From: Pseudeuparius sepicola | Lineage: Eukaryota; Arthropoda; Insecta; Coleoptera; Anthribidae | Reading direction: 5' to 3' | NCBI GenBank assembly: GCA_963920635.1 | Contig: OY987298.1 | Span: forward strand, 41,633,787-41,697,786 | Length of the DNA stretch: 64,000 nt | In this document: piece after piece, positions 23,341-35,700 of the stretch | Position numbering within the stretch: position 1 is the stretch's first letter | Layout of the letters: the number at the start of each line of letters is the position of its first letter | Position numbers and translations under genes: made by a program | Notes under the pieces: model-generated | Database searches by the model: none | What the model saw: only the letters and a program-made list of their open reading frames with translations | What the model was told of the DNA's origin: nothing

Positions 23341-25817
23341 GGTTGCACCCGATACATTTTACTTAGATCCTTGCCTCGCACCGAAGTTGAACCAGTGGGT
23401 ATATGAATTTTAAAAAATTTTGCCTTTTTCGTAAAATATATCGAAAAAGTTTGTAAGAGAAATGTATTGCAAATAAGTTTTATTTTTACATTTTGGTTTA
23501 TATTTGGAATATTGATTTTCATTCTGAATTATTATTTGCTTATTTTTAATGGAACACCCTGTATACAGGGTGACTCAGTAATGATGTAAAAAAATTTAAC
23601 CGTAGGCTGAGAAAATAGCTTAATACGAATCCGAAATTTAAAAAAAACATTAAAATAAATAATATATTTTCAGAAGTGTATTAAACCCTCAATAATTAAC
23701 GATGATCGGACTCGTCAGCTTGTAAACTCGCGCATCGAGGCTGGTGCTCCCGGTGCCCAGAAATTTAAAAGTATTACAACGTTCGATGATTTTTTAATTT
23801 TGGGGGAAACAGCTTATGCCGTGGAGATAAATACAGAATGGTCTAAGTTAATTGATTTATTCATTATTTGTGTTCGGGGTGAGATCGTTTAATCTGATCA
23901 TTCTCACCCCGATTTCCTTTACTTTGAAGCAACCGTTCTATCAACGCGGTTGCTGGGGTAGTCGAATCCCGGCCACTCGCCATGTCCGAGCGCTCGAAAT
24001 GATAACATTGTACATGGTAATTCATATAACATTTTATTATCCCTCTTAACTTCTTTATTATTCGAGTTAAAGAAAAAGATGTATTCAGTATTGTTGAAAA
24101 AAAAAGGTAAAAATCAAAGTTAATTTTTTAATATTATTAAATTTTCGAAATCTACGGTTCTTCCCGATTTCAACGATATATACGATTTCGTGTTCCACTT
24201 TGAGTCGAGAATTAATATTTATTTATAATTGTAGGCATCACCTCCATCCTTAAAAAAGTTGAAGCATGTCAAACAAATCAGGCGTGCCCCATAAATACCA
24301 TGAAACAAAAACGGTATATTGCCTACATATTCGACAGTTACCTATGTACCTAGCGTCTAGTGCAAAAACCTCGATTTGTTTCTTTAAATATTTTTTAAAT
24401 AAACGATTTTTTTTAAATTGTATTTTTTTACGAACACCCTATATGAGCTACATTGGCTACAGTATGTAAAATAATAACTTAGGAGAAGCTTTATTTTACT
24501 CGAGGAAAAATCTCACCAAAATATGCTTGGTGGTTTATACAGATTACTCCGGAAAGTCAATTTTTTTCGAACTTTAGCCCATTTGGTATAACTTAGAGTT
24601 TTGAAATTTTGTATCAAAGGTTTTAAACTATGGCCAATTCGACGGCCTGTCCATTTTTTGTTAAAAAAAAATGCCTAGTATTGTTTTGAGATTTTTGGGG
24701 GTCTTCTTTTAATGCCAGTAGGCCATAGAATAAAAACTTAAAATGTAGGGCTCTTCGAGGACTATAGGTATGTTAAAATAAAGTTTTTTAAAAATCGGTC
24801 CATCTTTCAAAAACTACGGAATTGTCTTGACTCAAAGAGCGTTCAAATTTATTCTTTTCATGTTTCACATCCTGTATCTCCGAAACGAAATTGAGTATAA
24901 CAAAAAATGACGAATATAATGCCCCTAAAACTCAACCCACTTCGAATCAAAATTCTTTTTTTTACACAGACTATAATTATTGTGCCCTGAACCGGAAATA
25001 TCAACCTTAACTTTTTTGTATGGATTACAAAATGTCCATTAACGCTTTAGGGGGCATTATTATATTAAATCGAAATTCTCTCAATCTTGAAAAAATTTTG
25101 CGGTGTAACTTTTCAAATACCGAGCAGTCGAAGTAGAAGGACTGAGAGAATATTTTTATTTGAATAAAGCAGACTGCAGGGACATAAATGGCCGTCCCAT
25201 TAGATGAGGCACATCGGCTTTGCTATTAAGTCAAAGTGAATAATTAATATCGAAAGCTCTTTCAGAACGAATACGATGAGGAATCCATATTCATACAGGG
25301 TCTGGGCGCAAGAGAGGTGGTATAATCTCAGACAAACATTCAATGGGAACCTTGCACTAAAGAAGTAAACATGTGTTCCACGACATTCCCATGTTGACAA
25401 AGGATGGAGGAGATATGTAAATATCTCAGAGAAATAACCAAGGATAGAGGGTGGAAAAGCATTAAAATGCACACGTTTGTAATCAACCAACATCTAACGG
25501 AAATTTACAGAAGTAAACAAACATTACACCCGTGTGTACAAAGGTTTACCTATGATAGGTTATATACTCCCTTTATTCTTGGTTATTTCTCTGAGGTAAA
25601 TATTAACACGAGGTTCGATCACCAGTGACTTGAATCAGTAGGTAAAAGGATAACAAAAACAAATATTAATCAAATAAGAAGTAAACTCGGAAGAAAATTA
25701 ACAAAAACAATTTTATTTAAAAAAATAGTTTTTTTATTTATTTGTTATAAACTATTTTACATATAAGGGTGGCAATGAAAGGTCGGCCCCAAAATTTGTG
25801 ATGGAAAGGTGGTGCCA
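23341..25817. other. TE-end-rich stretch without genes
   Basis: No gene. Two CAGGGTG-type ends meet head to head across a shared TATA at 23563-23580 (ACACCCTGTATACAGGGTGA), and a further end, ACACCCTATAT, lies near 24433. Segment 23577-23700 (ACTCAGTAATGATGTAAAAA) is related to 49417-49560. Confidence 0.6.
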
Positions 25818-27056
25818 CAGTTTAGTCTGTTCAATTAAAACTTGTTCTTTCTGTTTAATCCAATTTATTTTTCACAACTTTGTGCATAGTTACAATTTTA
25901 AATGATTATTAAAAATAAATGCGAATCAGATTAGTATAAGATTAAATTTTTGCAGCTATTAAATGGCAATAAAATGAGAAATAAGGTTAAATGTTAAAGT
26001 TAAAATTTGTTTGAATGCAAAAATATCAAATTGTCTTTACAAAAGCTCTGACTGTGCAGCTATAATTACTTTAAACTTTGACCCTTACGTTTGAACTGCG
26101 TGCACAGTTGCTTGCGCTCTGGACGAGGTTCATAGTAAATGTGGAGGCGAGGCTAGGGCTTCTTCTGGGCCTTTTCTGCTCGTGTAGGCGCTGTGGTTAT
26201 GGCTAGCAAATATCTCAGGGGTTTCGCCGAAGTAGAGCTGACCAAGATGTCACACCTATGCCTACGCAACTCCTTCCACGTTGTTTGTCGTCGAAATGCT
26301 CTCGTCGCATTGTCCAAGGTCAACTGTTGCAAGCGATAACAAAAGTTTTTACAAAATTATAAACCGTTAGGTTTAAAATTCTATATGATACAAAAATTAT
26401 TTACCAATGACAAATAATTGTGACAATCTAGATATAAAAAACTTTACTAAACTATTGAAAACTATGCATAGCTTTTGAAAATTCTTAGAAATAAATTATC
26501 TGACCGGAATAGCAAATAATATTTAATTGAAAAATAAAAAAAATATATGAGAATGCTCCAGCCCTGTTAAATGAAAGTTGCAAGATTTTAAATCAAAATT
26601 TATCGAAAAAAAAGTTAATTTGAGACTTGAACGGAAAGTATGAAAATTTTTAAATAGCAAAAAAACAACAGTCTATATGAATTTATTCGAAAAATTGAGT
26701 TTATCGGTTTTGCGATTTATTTGAGTCCAGTATTAGGTACGGAGTCGAGACTTAACCCGAAAAAAATGCGACTAACGTAACCAAAAACTGGAGAAAACCG
26801 CAAAAAAAGGAAACAAACTGTAATTGGTAATTATTAAAGATGGCAGTGCTTTATCCTTGAATAAGATGGCCAGGGCCTTGGACGAAATATGAGTCCTTCA
26901 AAAATGCAGCACGTCAAAAAAACACTACCGGTGAGTAAAAGTCGGTAAACTAAGCAAAAATCAAAAGTAATTACTCACCTGTAGGAGCTTCCCAATGGAC
27001 CAACCACCAATTGCTAGCTGTGTGTCCTGAGTTCATCCGCCACGCAGCGAAAAATG
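25818..27056 (-). repeat. Two-copy repeat resembling a spliced transcript, copy 2
   Basis: Diverged counterpart of 10899-12211. The minus strand again shows a GC-richer first segment (26981-27056) ending at CAG/GTGAGTA (26972-26981). An AT-rich interval follows, then a second conserved block around 26095-26300 that shares AGCTCTACTTCGGCGAAA and AGCGCCTACACGAGCAG with copy 1. The + strand donor-like site has changed to CCGGTGAGTA (26928-26937). The best conserved parts are the two exon-like blocks and the donor site. Confidence 0.5.
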
Positions 27057-27409
27057 CAATTTTCAACAAAACTTGGTTACGACTCAGGGCGATTTCCGTC
27101 TCACGTATTTTATAATACACATAGAGGTTTGACTCCTTCCTGGGATTCTTTATTAAAAAGTCGATATACATCTGCACCTATACAGTGTGGATAGAAATTT
27201 TGGAATATTGCTTATATTTCTTAAAATATTCCTTATATCAAAAACATATTTTAATAAAAGGGTTAGGGGAAATTATTTCCTGTTTAGTGATATCAAGCAA
27301 TCTTTCGTAGCACAAATAATGTGGTTGCCATGGTAACCGATTTAATTTCTTTAAATGGCACCATATACTTTTTTTGGTGAAAATTGATACTTTCCTAATT
27401 GAACTTTCT

Positions 27410-27927
27410 GAACTTTCTGAATACGATACAATACAATTTTAATGGGGTCGCATAAGAAAAAAATACAAAAAAAAATTAAGTTTTCTATTATGCTATTGGC
27501 AATGTTTATCAAAATAATTATTAACATCAAGTTAGCCATGCCAAAATCAGAACAATGCGAAAGTGTCACTAGCTGTGTAACTGGACATTTTTACACTAAA
27601 CGTACTTTTTTACTCAATTTTCTGTGTACTTAAGTACTTAGTATGTTAACCTGTATTCTTTCCGTTTCACGTAATTCAAGCGCCATTATAACTTACTAAG
27701 TATAAGTACATAGAAAATTGAGTAAAAAAGTACGTTTACTGTAACAATGCACACAATTACAAGCAACTGACAGCTAGTGACAGTTTCCCATTGTTCTGAT
27801 TTTGGTATGGCTAACTTGATGTTAATAATTATTTTGATAAACATTGTCAATAGCATAACAGAAAACTTTTTTTTGTATTTTTTCTTATGCGACCCCATTA
27901 AAATTGTATTCGTATTCAGAAAGTTTC
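27410..27927. mobile_element. Foldback element with ~235-bp arms
   Basis: Arms at 27410-27645 and 27692-27927 are inverted copies, outer ends AACTTTCTGAATACGATAC and the complement of GTATTCGTATTCAGAAAGTT. Each arm contains a mirrored open frame starting MGSHKKK and continuing to PKSEQ. That similarity follows from the arm homology and does not by itself show coding. The centre is about 46 bp. Confidence 0.85.
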
Positions 27928-27949
27928 AATGTATTAATTTTTTTTATTT

Positions 27950-28170
27950 TTTTGATGATTTTTTAAATAGCAAATTTTCAAGGAAACCTATTAGGTAGGC
28001 ATTTTTTGCGACAAAATGTTGTTAAGAAAACGTATTCAGGATGAAAAACTGAGTAGACTTGCAAAATTTCAAAAGTCCCTTGGGACGACTAATGAAAAAT
28101 AGAGACCACATTTGTTTTTCTTGACCTTCAAATATTTCTGAGGTGTCCAGTATCAAATTGGGACACACTG
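27950..28170. mobile_element. CAGTGTGTCCC MITE, partial copy 2 with inverted interior
   Basis: The right ~100 bp, ending AAATTGGGACACACTG with TA after it (28171-28172), matches the right end of the 13088-13523 MITE. The interior (about 27965-28070) matches 13285-13385 in the opposite orientation. The left terminus was not found, and the 27410-27927 foldback adjoins on that side. Confidence 0.75.
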
Positions 28171-28172
28171 TA

Positions 28173-28989
28173 TGTAGATGGATATATTATTTGCTAGCAA
28201 GTGCGAAGTGAGTGCAAACGTGTTGCTTTAGCTATAAAAAATTTTAGTTGGTTATTAATGTAATAAACTGAACTTCGCCCTAATGTGTAAAATATTTATA
28301 CGTATATCACTTCTTGATTTTACCCAATAAAGGCATATTATTATTAATAATAATTTTGAACAATGGGACACGAAACATGCGTGGCATGTAAGAAAAATCA
28401 CTACTAAAACAAAATCAGCTCATGCACCTAAGCAAATATTTATTTTTATTTGGAATTGTATATTAAGTTGAATGATTACAATGCCTTAATTTGTTAATAT
28501 TGGCCTTATATTTTGTCTTGAGATTCGACGGATAGAGACAAACATTCAGAGCTCAATTACAGTACACAGCTAGAGACCCTTTCTGTTTAACTAGGAAGAG
28601 TAAATCAACCAACTAGACCGCCTCGCGCTCCCAACCTTTGGTACAATGTTTTTGTATGGATAACATAAAGATCACATAAACGTGGCGTCGTTCCACGTCG
28701 TCCTACCGAATAATATTGTGAACTGGGTTGTAAACTTGACTACTGGGCGGGACTAAGCACAAATCTGTTTGTTTATTGCAGCAATTGTGGTTTCCGTCAA
28801 CCTAAAATAAACGTAGAGCGATTATGCATAGGTCAAAATAATGTTAGACCTAAAAGTATGAATCGCCCGTTTTCTTATTTAATCAAAGCCATGTAACTAT
28901 TTTTCAATAGTTTCAAAACGGATATAGAGCAAATAAGCACGTTTTTGCCGAAAAGGCTCGAATTCCGACCGGCTTTAAGAACAACGGCA
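28173..28989. other. Intergenic, no gene recognised
   Basis: No coding motif or long repeat was seen in this stretch. Confidence 0.5.
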
Positions 28990-29293
28990 ATAATAATTAG
29001 GTATCAAACGGCCGTTTCCGAAGTGCATCCGCGTCACTCGCCAGATACGGCGCCGCATACGTTTTTATTGCCTTTTTCGGCACTCTTCCGCCGCGCTGCA
29101 GCTTTAACGATGCCGCTTAAAAACATCGCTTTGCATTTATACTGTTCAAAATTTTTACTGGTTAAATAGAGGGCTTCCCGTCCTGTTTGTTCCAAAGGGA
29201 TCGCCCGGCTATATATGCTTTTACAGTCACTTTGGCTTAATAGCGGAGTCGGTATATTCCCCCATCTAATTAATGGCTGGTCTAACTCTTTTA
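28990..29293. repeat. GC-richer 0.3-kb repeat, copy 2
   Basis: Homologous to 13870-14165. It shares TTAAAAACATCGCTTTGCAT, CAGTCACTTTGGCTTAATAG and ATGGCTGGTCTAA. Indels between the copies do not preserve a reading frame. Confidence 0.7.
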
Positions 29294-31767
29294 GCCTCCT
29301 ATACAGTTCATCACGATAAAGAGGGTCTGCTAAAAGAACACGGGGTCTAGAGCTGAGGTAATAGCGCCCTCAGTTTGCACTGAGTGCTGTAGATGAACAT
29401 CAGTAGCGTAGCGTAAGGGGGGGGGGCAGGAGTTAGACTGCGGCGTCCGTCGGCGTCCCTGGCAATTAAATCCACTTAAACTGAGGGACGCATGGCGCCC
29501 GTAGGAAGGTTTGTAACGGAAATTTTGTCTCATTCCGTTACAGCATTTTAATTTCTTTAAATTTATCAATTCATTATTGAACCACCCCTGTAACCGAAAG
29601 ATAATGCTACCCCTATCGCGCATACGATCAGACTCTTCTTCTTCTGACGTGGATTTGTATTTTGTGGTTGTGTGAATATTGGTCGGCGAGCCAGATTCCA
29701 AAGTTCAGGTATGTAACTAAATAATTCCCTTTGATTGCTTGTTAAAGTAAAATACCTTTTAATTCGTTGTGCTTACTTTTGGCAATAAATACCTGATATT
29801 ATTCCGATCATATCAAATTTATCTAACTAAAGTGATTTGTGATTAGTCGATTCCCCGGTCAAGTGTCAATTTTGTCGTTCATCTACCTAACCTTTTTTGT
29901 GGTACGAATCACAAACACAAACGGAAATTATATTCAAAAAATGTTAGTTTTTCATAGTGCCTTTCTATTAAGAATTTTCGCGGGTTATCTATAGAATTCG
30001 ATAGAACATTCCATAATTTCGAAACCGGATATCGTACACCAAAAAGGTTCTGATTACGTTCTCGTTCCGAAGACACTTTTCGTTGCTTTCTTGAGGTGCT
30101 CGCATCGTACTTTTGGCTTGTCCATTTTTTTTTCGATTTTTCAACCCTAACTTAGCGGTTTGATCAAGAGTGTATCGTTGAAATTTTATCATTCTCTAAT
30201 TAATGTTTGCTATCTTAAATTTTCATGTGAACTTATCTACTGGAGCCCTGGTTTTCTGGCGTGTAGTCAACCACTTGTGCCAACCAGGAATTCAGCTGCA
30301 ATTCAGCCAGCACAGGAGAGGTCCACAGGGGGTTCGAGCGCCGTGGAAGTCCGTGGAAGCCCTGGTGAGTAGATTTTATCTCATTTATCTTTCTTTGCCG
30401 TATTTGTCGTACCGTTTTCGAGATATCTACTCACTTAGGTTCTACGAACTCGAGCCATCCTCTGGATTTCTGCCTGGGTTGTGCACCTGATTATATTACC
30501 TTATCTTAAATTTTTAAACCTTCTTAACTTTCAACGATACCTCTCTAGGTCTGATCCCCGAAGGAACGTAACGGAGAGTCGCCTCAGATTTTCTTTTGCT
30601 ATTATCACAAATTTTCTCTGTCATTAAATTTGTTTTTCTTACCCAGAGAACATATTTATAAGTATGTGTTTATATAGCTTTTAATCGAAAACAAAAAACA
30701 TTCTCGTCCCAGTCTGAGGTTCAGATTTCTTTTTAATAGCAAGTTTCAAATTGTATATCTCATTTTCGCATTATTTTCGCTATCTCTGTGCACAGTTTTT
30801 TTTTAATAATTATAAATATCTCATTAATATATTAGTCATACTCATTGTTGTAATTAGGATAGTTTTACTAGCTATACAAGTTAAAATTATAAGTAAATAT
30901 AAACAGCATCGCCTATTAGTTGTTCAAATTTTTCTCTCGACTTAAGAGATTGGGTACTGCTTGGTTTTCGACTTCACAGATACTTCAAAGCTGTTACAAC
31001 ACACCTCCTCCTACGGAATCACAAGCTCTGGTTTGGTCACGTGCAGCTAAGCGACAGACCCACCAGCCACAACAAACACCCACGTCCAAGCTAGTCGGCA
31101 CTGCAGCGTTGCAGCTAAAAGTGGTTTGGTTTGGTTCTCGCATATTGGGCACAGGCTTATATGAATGTGGAGTGGAAGTATTGTGTTGGACTATATCACT
31201 TTTACCCAAGTCGAAAGGACAAAATCGAACCGCAGTGAAAATCTCAGTCGGTGTGTAACTTAAGGCGATAGCTTAATCTCAACTTTTATATTACTTCGGT
31301 TTAAATTTCAAATTTACTTCTGTTAAAGCTTTCAAAATTATTTTCAAATTGTAAGGCAATTTAATGCAAGTTACCTACTTCCAATTATTGTAATAAACTT
31401 GTTTTTAGAATATAGTGTTTTATTTGATCGCCTCATAACTAGCTCCAAAGGAAAAACTTGCTCTCCGCATCTCGCTATCTCAATACATTTTTCTTTGTAG
31501 TTCTTTTAAGTAACACCTAGTTCTTACAGGTTTACCGCTCCCTCCCTTTCAACGACACTGGGCCACTAATGAAACATAAGGAAAACATGTTGAGTGGTGT
31601 GAAAGGTAAGTCCTATATTTTCGTCTTTAATTGTAATTTAATTGCATACAAAGTTTTCTTCTCTTCTTCGCAGTCAGTGTTATGTGGTTGTTTCGATTAA
31701 AGAACATAAGAATAATTTTGTCACGATTTTGCAATGCGTCCTAACTAAATTCAGTATGTAAGTACTA
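29294..31767. other. Intergenic, no supported gene
   Basis: Open frames of 123 codons (29330-29701, minus) and 112 codons (30920-31258, +) lack domain motifs. Donor-like sites occur on the + strand at about 30363 (CTGGTGAGTAG) and 29709 (CAGGTATGTA), with an acceptor-like TTCTTCGCAG near 31665, so part of an unannotated transcript is possible. A run of ten G at about 29418 follows GTAGCGTAGCGTAA, a string that recurs loosely near 33990 and 47130. Confidence 0.45.
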
Positions 31768-32174
31768 AGGTGCCTTCGGGTAATATCGCCCTATTAAGAC
31801 ATTCCACTTTTTAATATCCTTAGGTTTATATTAAAAATAACAACAATAAACATTTTGGACCAGTAAAGCCATATTCTTTATTAACTATTTGACAAAAATA
31901 AAATACATCAATTTTTAGCAAAAAAAATAAGGATTTTTAAAAACGCCCTAAATGAACGATATTTTTGCCCGTTGATGAAATTTCGCCCACTTGGTTTGAA
32001 ATATCGCGCGTAATATAAATACCATTATGGCGAACATTCTGGATACTCAAAGGCATTTCACACATTGTCTCATATCATATTTTACGTATTAAAATAAAAG
32101 GCTGAAATATCGCCCATGTTATTTGTATGTAGATACCTTTTAAATGACGGTACTTTGCTGGAAACTTTATTATA

Positions 32175-33706
32175 CGGGTGACTGGTAATGAAAGGTATTC
32201 CTTTAAAGGAGTGATAGGGGACCTCATTTGAAGTTCATTGACTCCTATAATGCATTATTCGAAAGGCAATGGTTTTTGAGTTATTTCAGTTTTTCCGTTT
32301 TTCAAAATTTCGCTGTCCCGATATTTTTAAAAAGCCTAGCAAGTTTTCCACATTATGTCCATTCCTCCATTTAGAGTACACTAAGAGTACACATTATGTA
32401 GGAAAACGATTGGAAAAAATTCGCTCAGAAATAAATGGGACGGCTAAAGCTAAAACCGAAGGTTAATCTCAAAAAAAATTATTCAGGTGCACATACGTGG
32501 CCGTTTTTTCCGAAATTTTTATAATACATGAAACGTGCAAGTTCTTGCAAAAACTTGCCTGGAGTGTTGGCTTTCCAAGGAAATATGAGGTTGCAAGATA
32601 TTTCATGTATGGACGTAAAATAACACAATTGTTGTTGAACAGGTAGATAACCTACGGATTTGGCAGGTACAAAAAGGAAGGGATTATTTCCCGGTTTTCT
32701 ATTGAAATCAACTGAGATGATGAAGTTATTATGTATTCATCATTAAACAATGCCATATTCCCTCATTGGCCTAAGTAATTATTCAAATACACAAGCTATT
32801 GTATTATGGATTATTGTGACTAGGTACTCCGCAAGTAGGTAGGAAGACAAGGAAAGAAACCATGAGAGCATAATTGTATGAATTATGTATTTATAAGTTT
32901 ACTCTACACCAAATTTTCAAAATGTCTCCCTCTATGTCGTAAGCACAAACGAACCCGTTTTCGTACTTCGGACTTTGTAATTCTTGTTGAAAAAGTTTCT
33001 CACATTGTTACTGCCGCCTCTTCTATTCTCTTGTATTTATTTTTCCTTGTCTTCCTACCTACTTGCGGAGTACCTAGTCACAATAGTTCATAATACAATA
33101 TCTTTCGTATTTGAATATTTACTTAGGCTAATGAGGGAATATGGTAGACACATCCTTTTATACGCATTGTTTAATGTTGAATACATAATCACTTCATCTC
33201 AGTTGATTTCAATAGAAAACCGGGATATAATCCCTTCCTTTTTTGTACCTGACAAATCCGTAGGTTATCTACCTGTTCAACAACAGTTGTGTTATTTTAC
33301 GTCCATACACTTCAGGCAAGTTTTTGCAAGAACTTGCACGTTTCATGTATTATAAAATTTTCGGAAAAAACGGCCACGTATGTGCCACTGAATAAATTTT
33401 TTTGAGATTAACCTTCGGTTTTAGCCGTCCCATTTTTTTCTGAGCGAATTTTTTCCAATCGTTTTCCTACATAATGTGTACTATTAGTGTACTCTAAATT
33501 GAGGAATAGACATAATTTGGAAAACTTGCTAGGCTTCTCAAAAATCTCTACAATTAGTGGTACCTACGGGACAGCGAAATTTTGAAAAACGGAAAAACTG
33601 AAGTAACTCAAAAACCATTGCCTTTCGTATAATACAGTATAGGGGTCAATGAACTTCAAATGAGGTCCCCTATCACCCCTTAAGAGGAATACCTTTCATT
33701 ACCCTG
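32175..33706. mobile_element. Nested 1.5-kb palindromic element, CAGGGT ends
   Basis: Two arms of about 670 bp (32175-32850 and 33045-33706) are inverted copies with scattered differences and one roughly 55-bp insertion in the left arm (near 32560-32615). The outer ends are CGGGTGACTGGTAATGAAAG at left and ATTACCCTG at right, with TA outside. The central spacer of about 195 bp encodes the end of a transposase-like frame (see 32904-32999). It is a derivative of a larger transposon, folded into a palindrome, inserted in the 31768-33911 element. Confidence 0.85.
32904..32999 (-). pseudogene. C-terminal relic of a mariner/IS630-type transposase (tentative)
   Basis: The minus strand reads ETFSTRITKSEVRKRVRLC, then LRHRGRHFENLV and a stop at 32904-32906. 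A terminal R-x-C-L-x4-G-x-HFE-x-L pattern is common at the end of a Tc1/mariner-related transposase family abundant in insects. The assignment rests on this 31-codon tail only. It sits in the loop of the palindrome, where a deleted internal gene would be expected. Confidence 0.45.
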
Positions 33707-33913
33707 TATAATATGTATCTAATAATCTTATATGAAATGTTCGTCGTGCCCTCTCACGCAGTTTATTACAGACTGTGGGGGTTGGTTATTTAGATTTAAA
33801 ACACGCTATTAAAAAGGACTAACCTCATTGGTTAGTAGAAAAACTTCCACAACGCGCCAAATTTAAAAGTGGGCGATATTTCAGACAGGGCGAAATTACT
33901 CGAAGGCACCTTA

Positions 33914-35478
33914 ACATAAAAAATATGATATCACTACAAATTCCATATAATAGTTATTTTTGTACCAAAGCACTGAAGTCCAATCAAGGCCGTAGCTAAC
34001 AGGGGAAGGAGGTGTGAGAGCCTCCCCCCCAGGGAGCGATCACACAGGAGCGCCAAAATAGGCAAAGAGCAAAAAGTTTTTGTATATAGGTCAATAAAAC
34101 AATATTTTTCAGAATGGATAATGTTAGAGAGTTGGTCGGGCGCTTTGTCTTTAAAGAGTCCTAATCGAATCGCGTAAAGACAAGGGGCACAGTAAAAAAT
34201 GGGTGGAATAGTACATAACCTTACGTGAAATAAATTACGTAACTTATTTTGTACGTGCACTATACGAGTAAAATATGTAATTTCACTGTTTTATGCTATT
34301 TTCCACAAAAACTGAGAAGTTCGTATGTAAAATGGAAAAAATACATAAAAATTGTGGAATTTTAAATCCCAAATATAAGTCTGTAATGTCACAATGAAAA
34401 ATTCCATAATTATGTAATATCACAATGAAAAATTCCAAAATATATGTGATCCTACGTCATTTCTTTATATTCACGCAATAAATTACGCGAATTCGAAGGC
34501 ACAAGCAACTACAGGCACAGGCGCGTCGCCAACGTCGTGAATCACACGGCAAAGGGTCTCGTCAGTTTCTCAACATCCTCAGTATTCCTCAGACTCAGTT
34601 CTAAAATTCTAGTAACAAGTGCGGATACATGCTTACGCTGCTGAGCTTTACGGACGAAGATAAGTGAAAAGCCAGTATTGTGGATGAACATTTCTGTGTC
34701 TATAAGTGGGTACGTGTTGTTTATAGTGTTTATTTATACGTGCATCCAGATAGGAAAAGGTCAGTTTTCAAAATCATGATATACCGACTTATGTAGATAC
34801 TTATTATAAATTGATGTTCCTTAATTTGGTTTGTCTAATAAACCGTTCAAAAATATACCGGTATTTTTATTTATAATTCTGAATGTTCTGGAGGGAGCGT
34901 ATCTACAGAGAAAATTTTTTCGAAGTTGTAAATGTTGCGAAAAAACTAAATGTAGTTTACTAGATCATTTGTACTGTAGACTGTAGGTATATACAACATT
35001 TCGCCTGTTTGAATAATTTCTTTATTTTTCAAATTACAAAAAAATGCAAAAGTTATAGGAAATTGTCTGGGCTTAACGTAGAAGAAACTTATACACGAAG
35101 ATTTCCAGATAAGATCCAAACTTTATTGAAATACCCTACAGGTACTTTACGCATTTTTTAAATCTGCTGTCTATATTAAAAATTTCAATTTACAAAATAA
35201 CAATTGAACTATTAAATATGTGATAATGTTATAATATTTTTGGCAAAATGAACAATATATTTCAAAATGAAAATAATAATAATATAATATATAAGAAAAA
35301 TCAAACTTATTTCAACTTCGTAATTGTACGTATAATCTACACCTTAGTATCTTATTTCTTAACTTTATTTTTATAATCTAAAAAATAAATAAGTTAAAGG
35401 AAATAGAGATTTCTGCATATTAAAGAACTCATTTTAATATACGCATAAAATTTTAGGTTAAATTACTGTTAACACGAT
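33914..35478. other. AT-rich intergenic with repeated ATTATGTAA-like modules
   Basis: No gene. At 34220-34470 short modules such as AATGTCACAATGAAAAATTC and ATTATGTAATATCACAATGA recur; similar modules fill 46030-46470. A run of C with GGCCGTAGCTAACAGGGG on its left (about 33990) resembles the degenerate strings near 29400 and 47130. Confidence 0.5.
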
Positions 35479-35482
35479 AGGT

Positions 35483-35651
35483 AGTTACGTGGGCGAGCGT
35501 AACAAATTTGTTTTTAAAAAGATGTTTATTGGCAAAAGTTACAAGAGAGACTGTCGTAATAGAACATGTTTTAGTATATATAATATTAAAAGTGTCTTCT
35601 CAGCATGTAGCGTCTTCTTTCCAGAAACATGGCATATGTGTTCATGTAACT
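35483..35651 (-). repeat. 3' LTR of the errantivirus
   Basis: 169 bp. It begins AGTTAC and ends GTAACT, a 6-bp inverted end typical of this genus. It contains TATATATA and, on the minus strand, AATAAA. It has 11 bp more than the other LTR, near 35502. Confidence 0.95.
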
Positions 35652-35662
35652 CCTCCGGCCCT
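35652..35662 (-). other. Candidate polypurine tract
   Basis: On the minus strand AGGGCCGGAGG lies directly against the 3' LTR, where plus-strand synthesis is primed. It is interrupted by two C residues, so it is a weak tract. Confidence 0.5.
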
Positions 35663-35700
35663 ACTGGGAAGCATATTCTTTAGGATGTGGTTCCCAAAAA

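Larger units (their letters stand above)
31768..33911. mobile_element. TA-flanked TIR element with dispersed GGGCGA motif
   Basis: The ends are inverted repeats (AGGTGCCTTCGGGTAATAT at left; the right end read on the minus strand is AGGTGCCTTCGAGTAATTT) with TA on both sides (31766-31767 and 33912-33913). Variants of GGGCGATATTTC/GGGCGAAATTAC recur about six times near the ends (31784, 31980, 31999, 32103, 33868, 33887). The middle is occupied by the palindromic element 32175-33706. No transposase of its own was seen. The plan resembles that of the pogo-like elements at 1082 and 36219. Confidence 0.75.

Noticed and set aside
23940..23990. tRNA-like GTCGAATCCCGGCC string
   Set aside because: It resembles a B box, but no matching acceptor stem, D arm or anticodon arm can be drawn around it.
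27442..27898. Two mirrored MGSHKKK open frames
   Set aside because: They are the same sequence read from the two arms of a foldback element; similarity reflects the inverted repeat, not selection on a protein.
29330..29701. 123-codon open frame on the minus strand
   Set aside because: No recognisable motif, low-complexity ends, and a GC-rich run that lengthens frames by chance.
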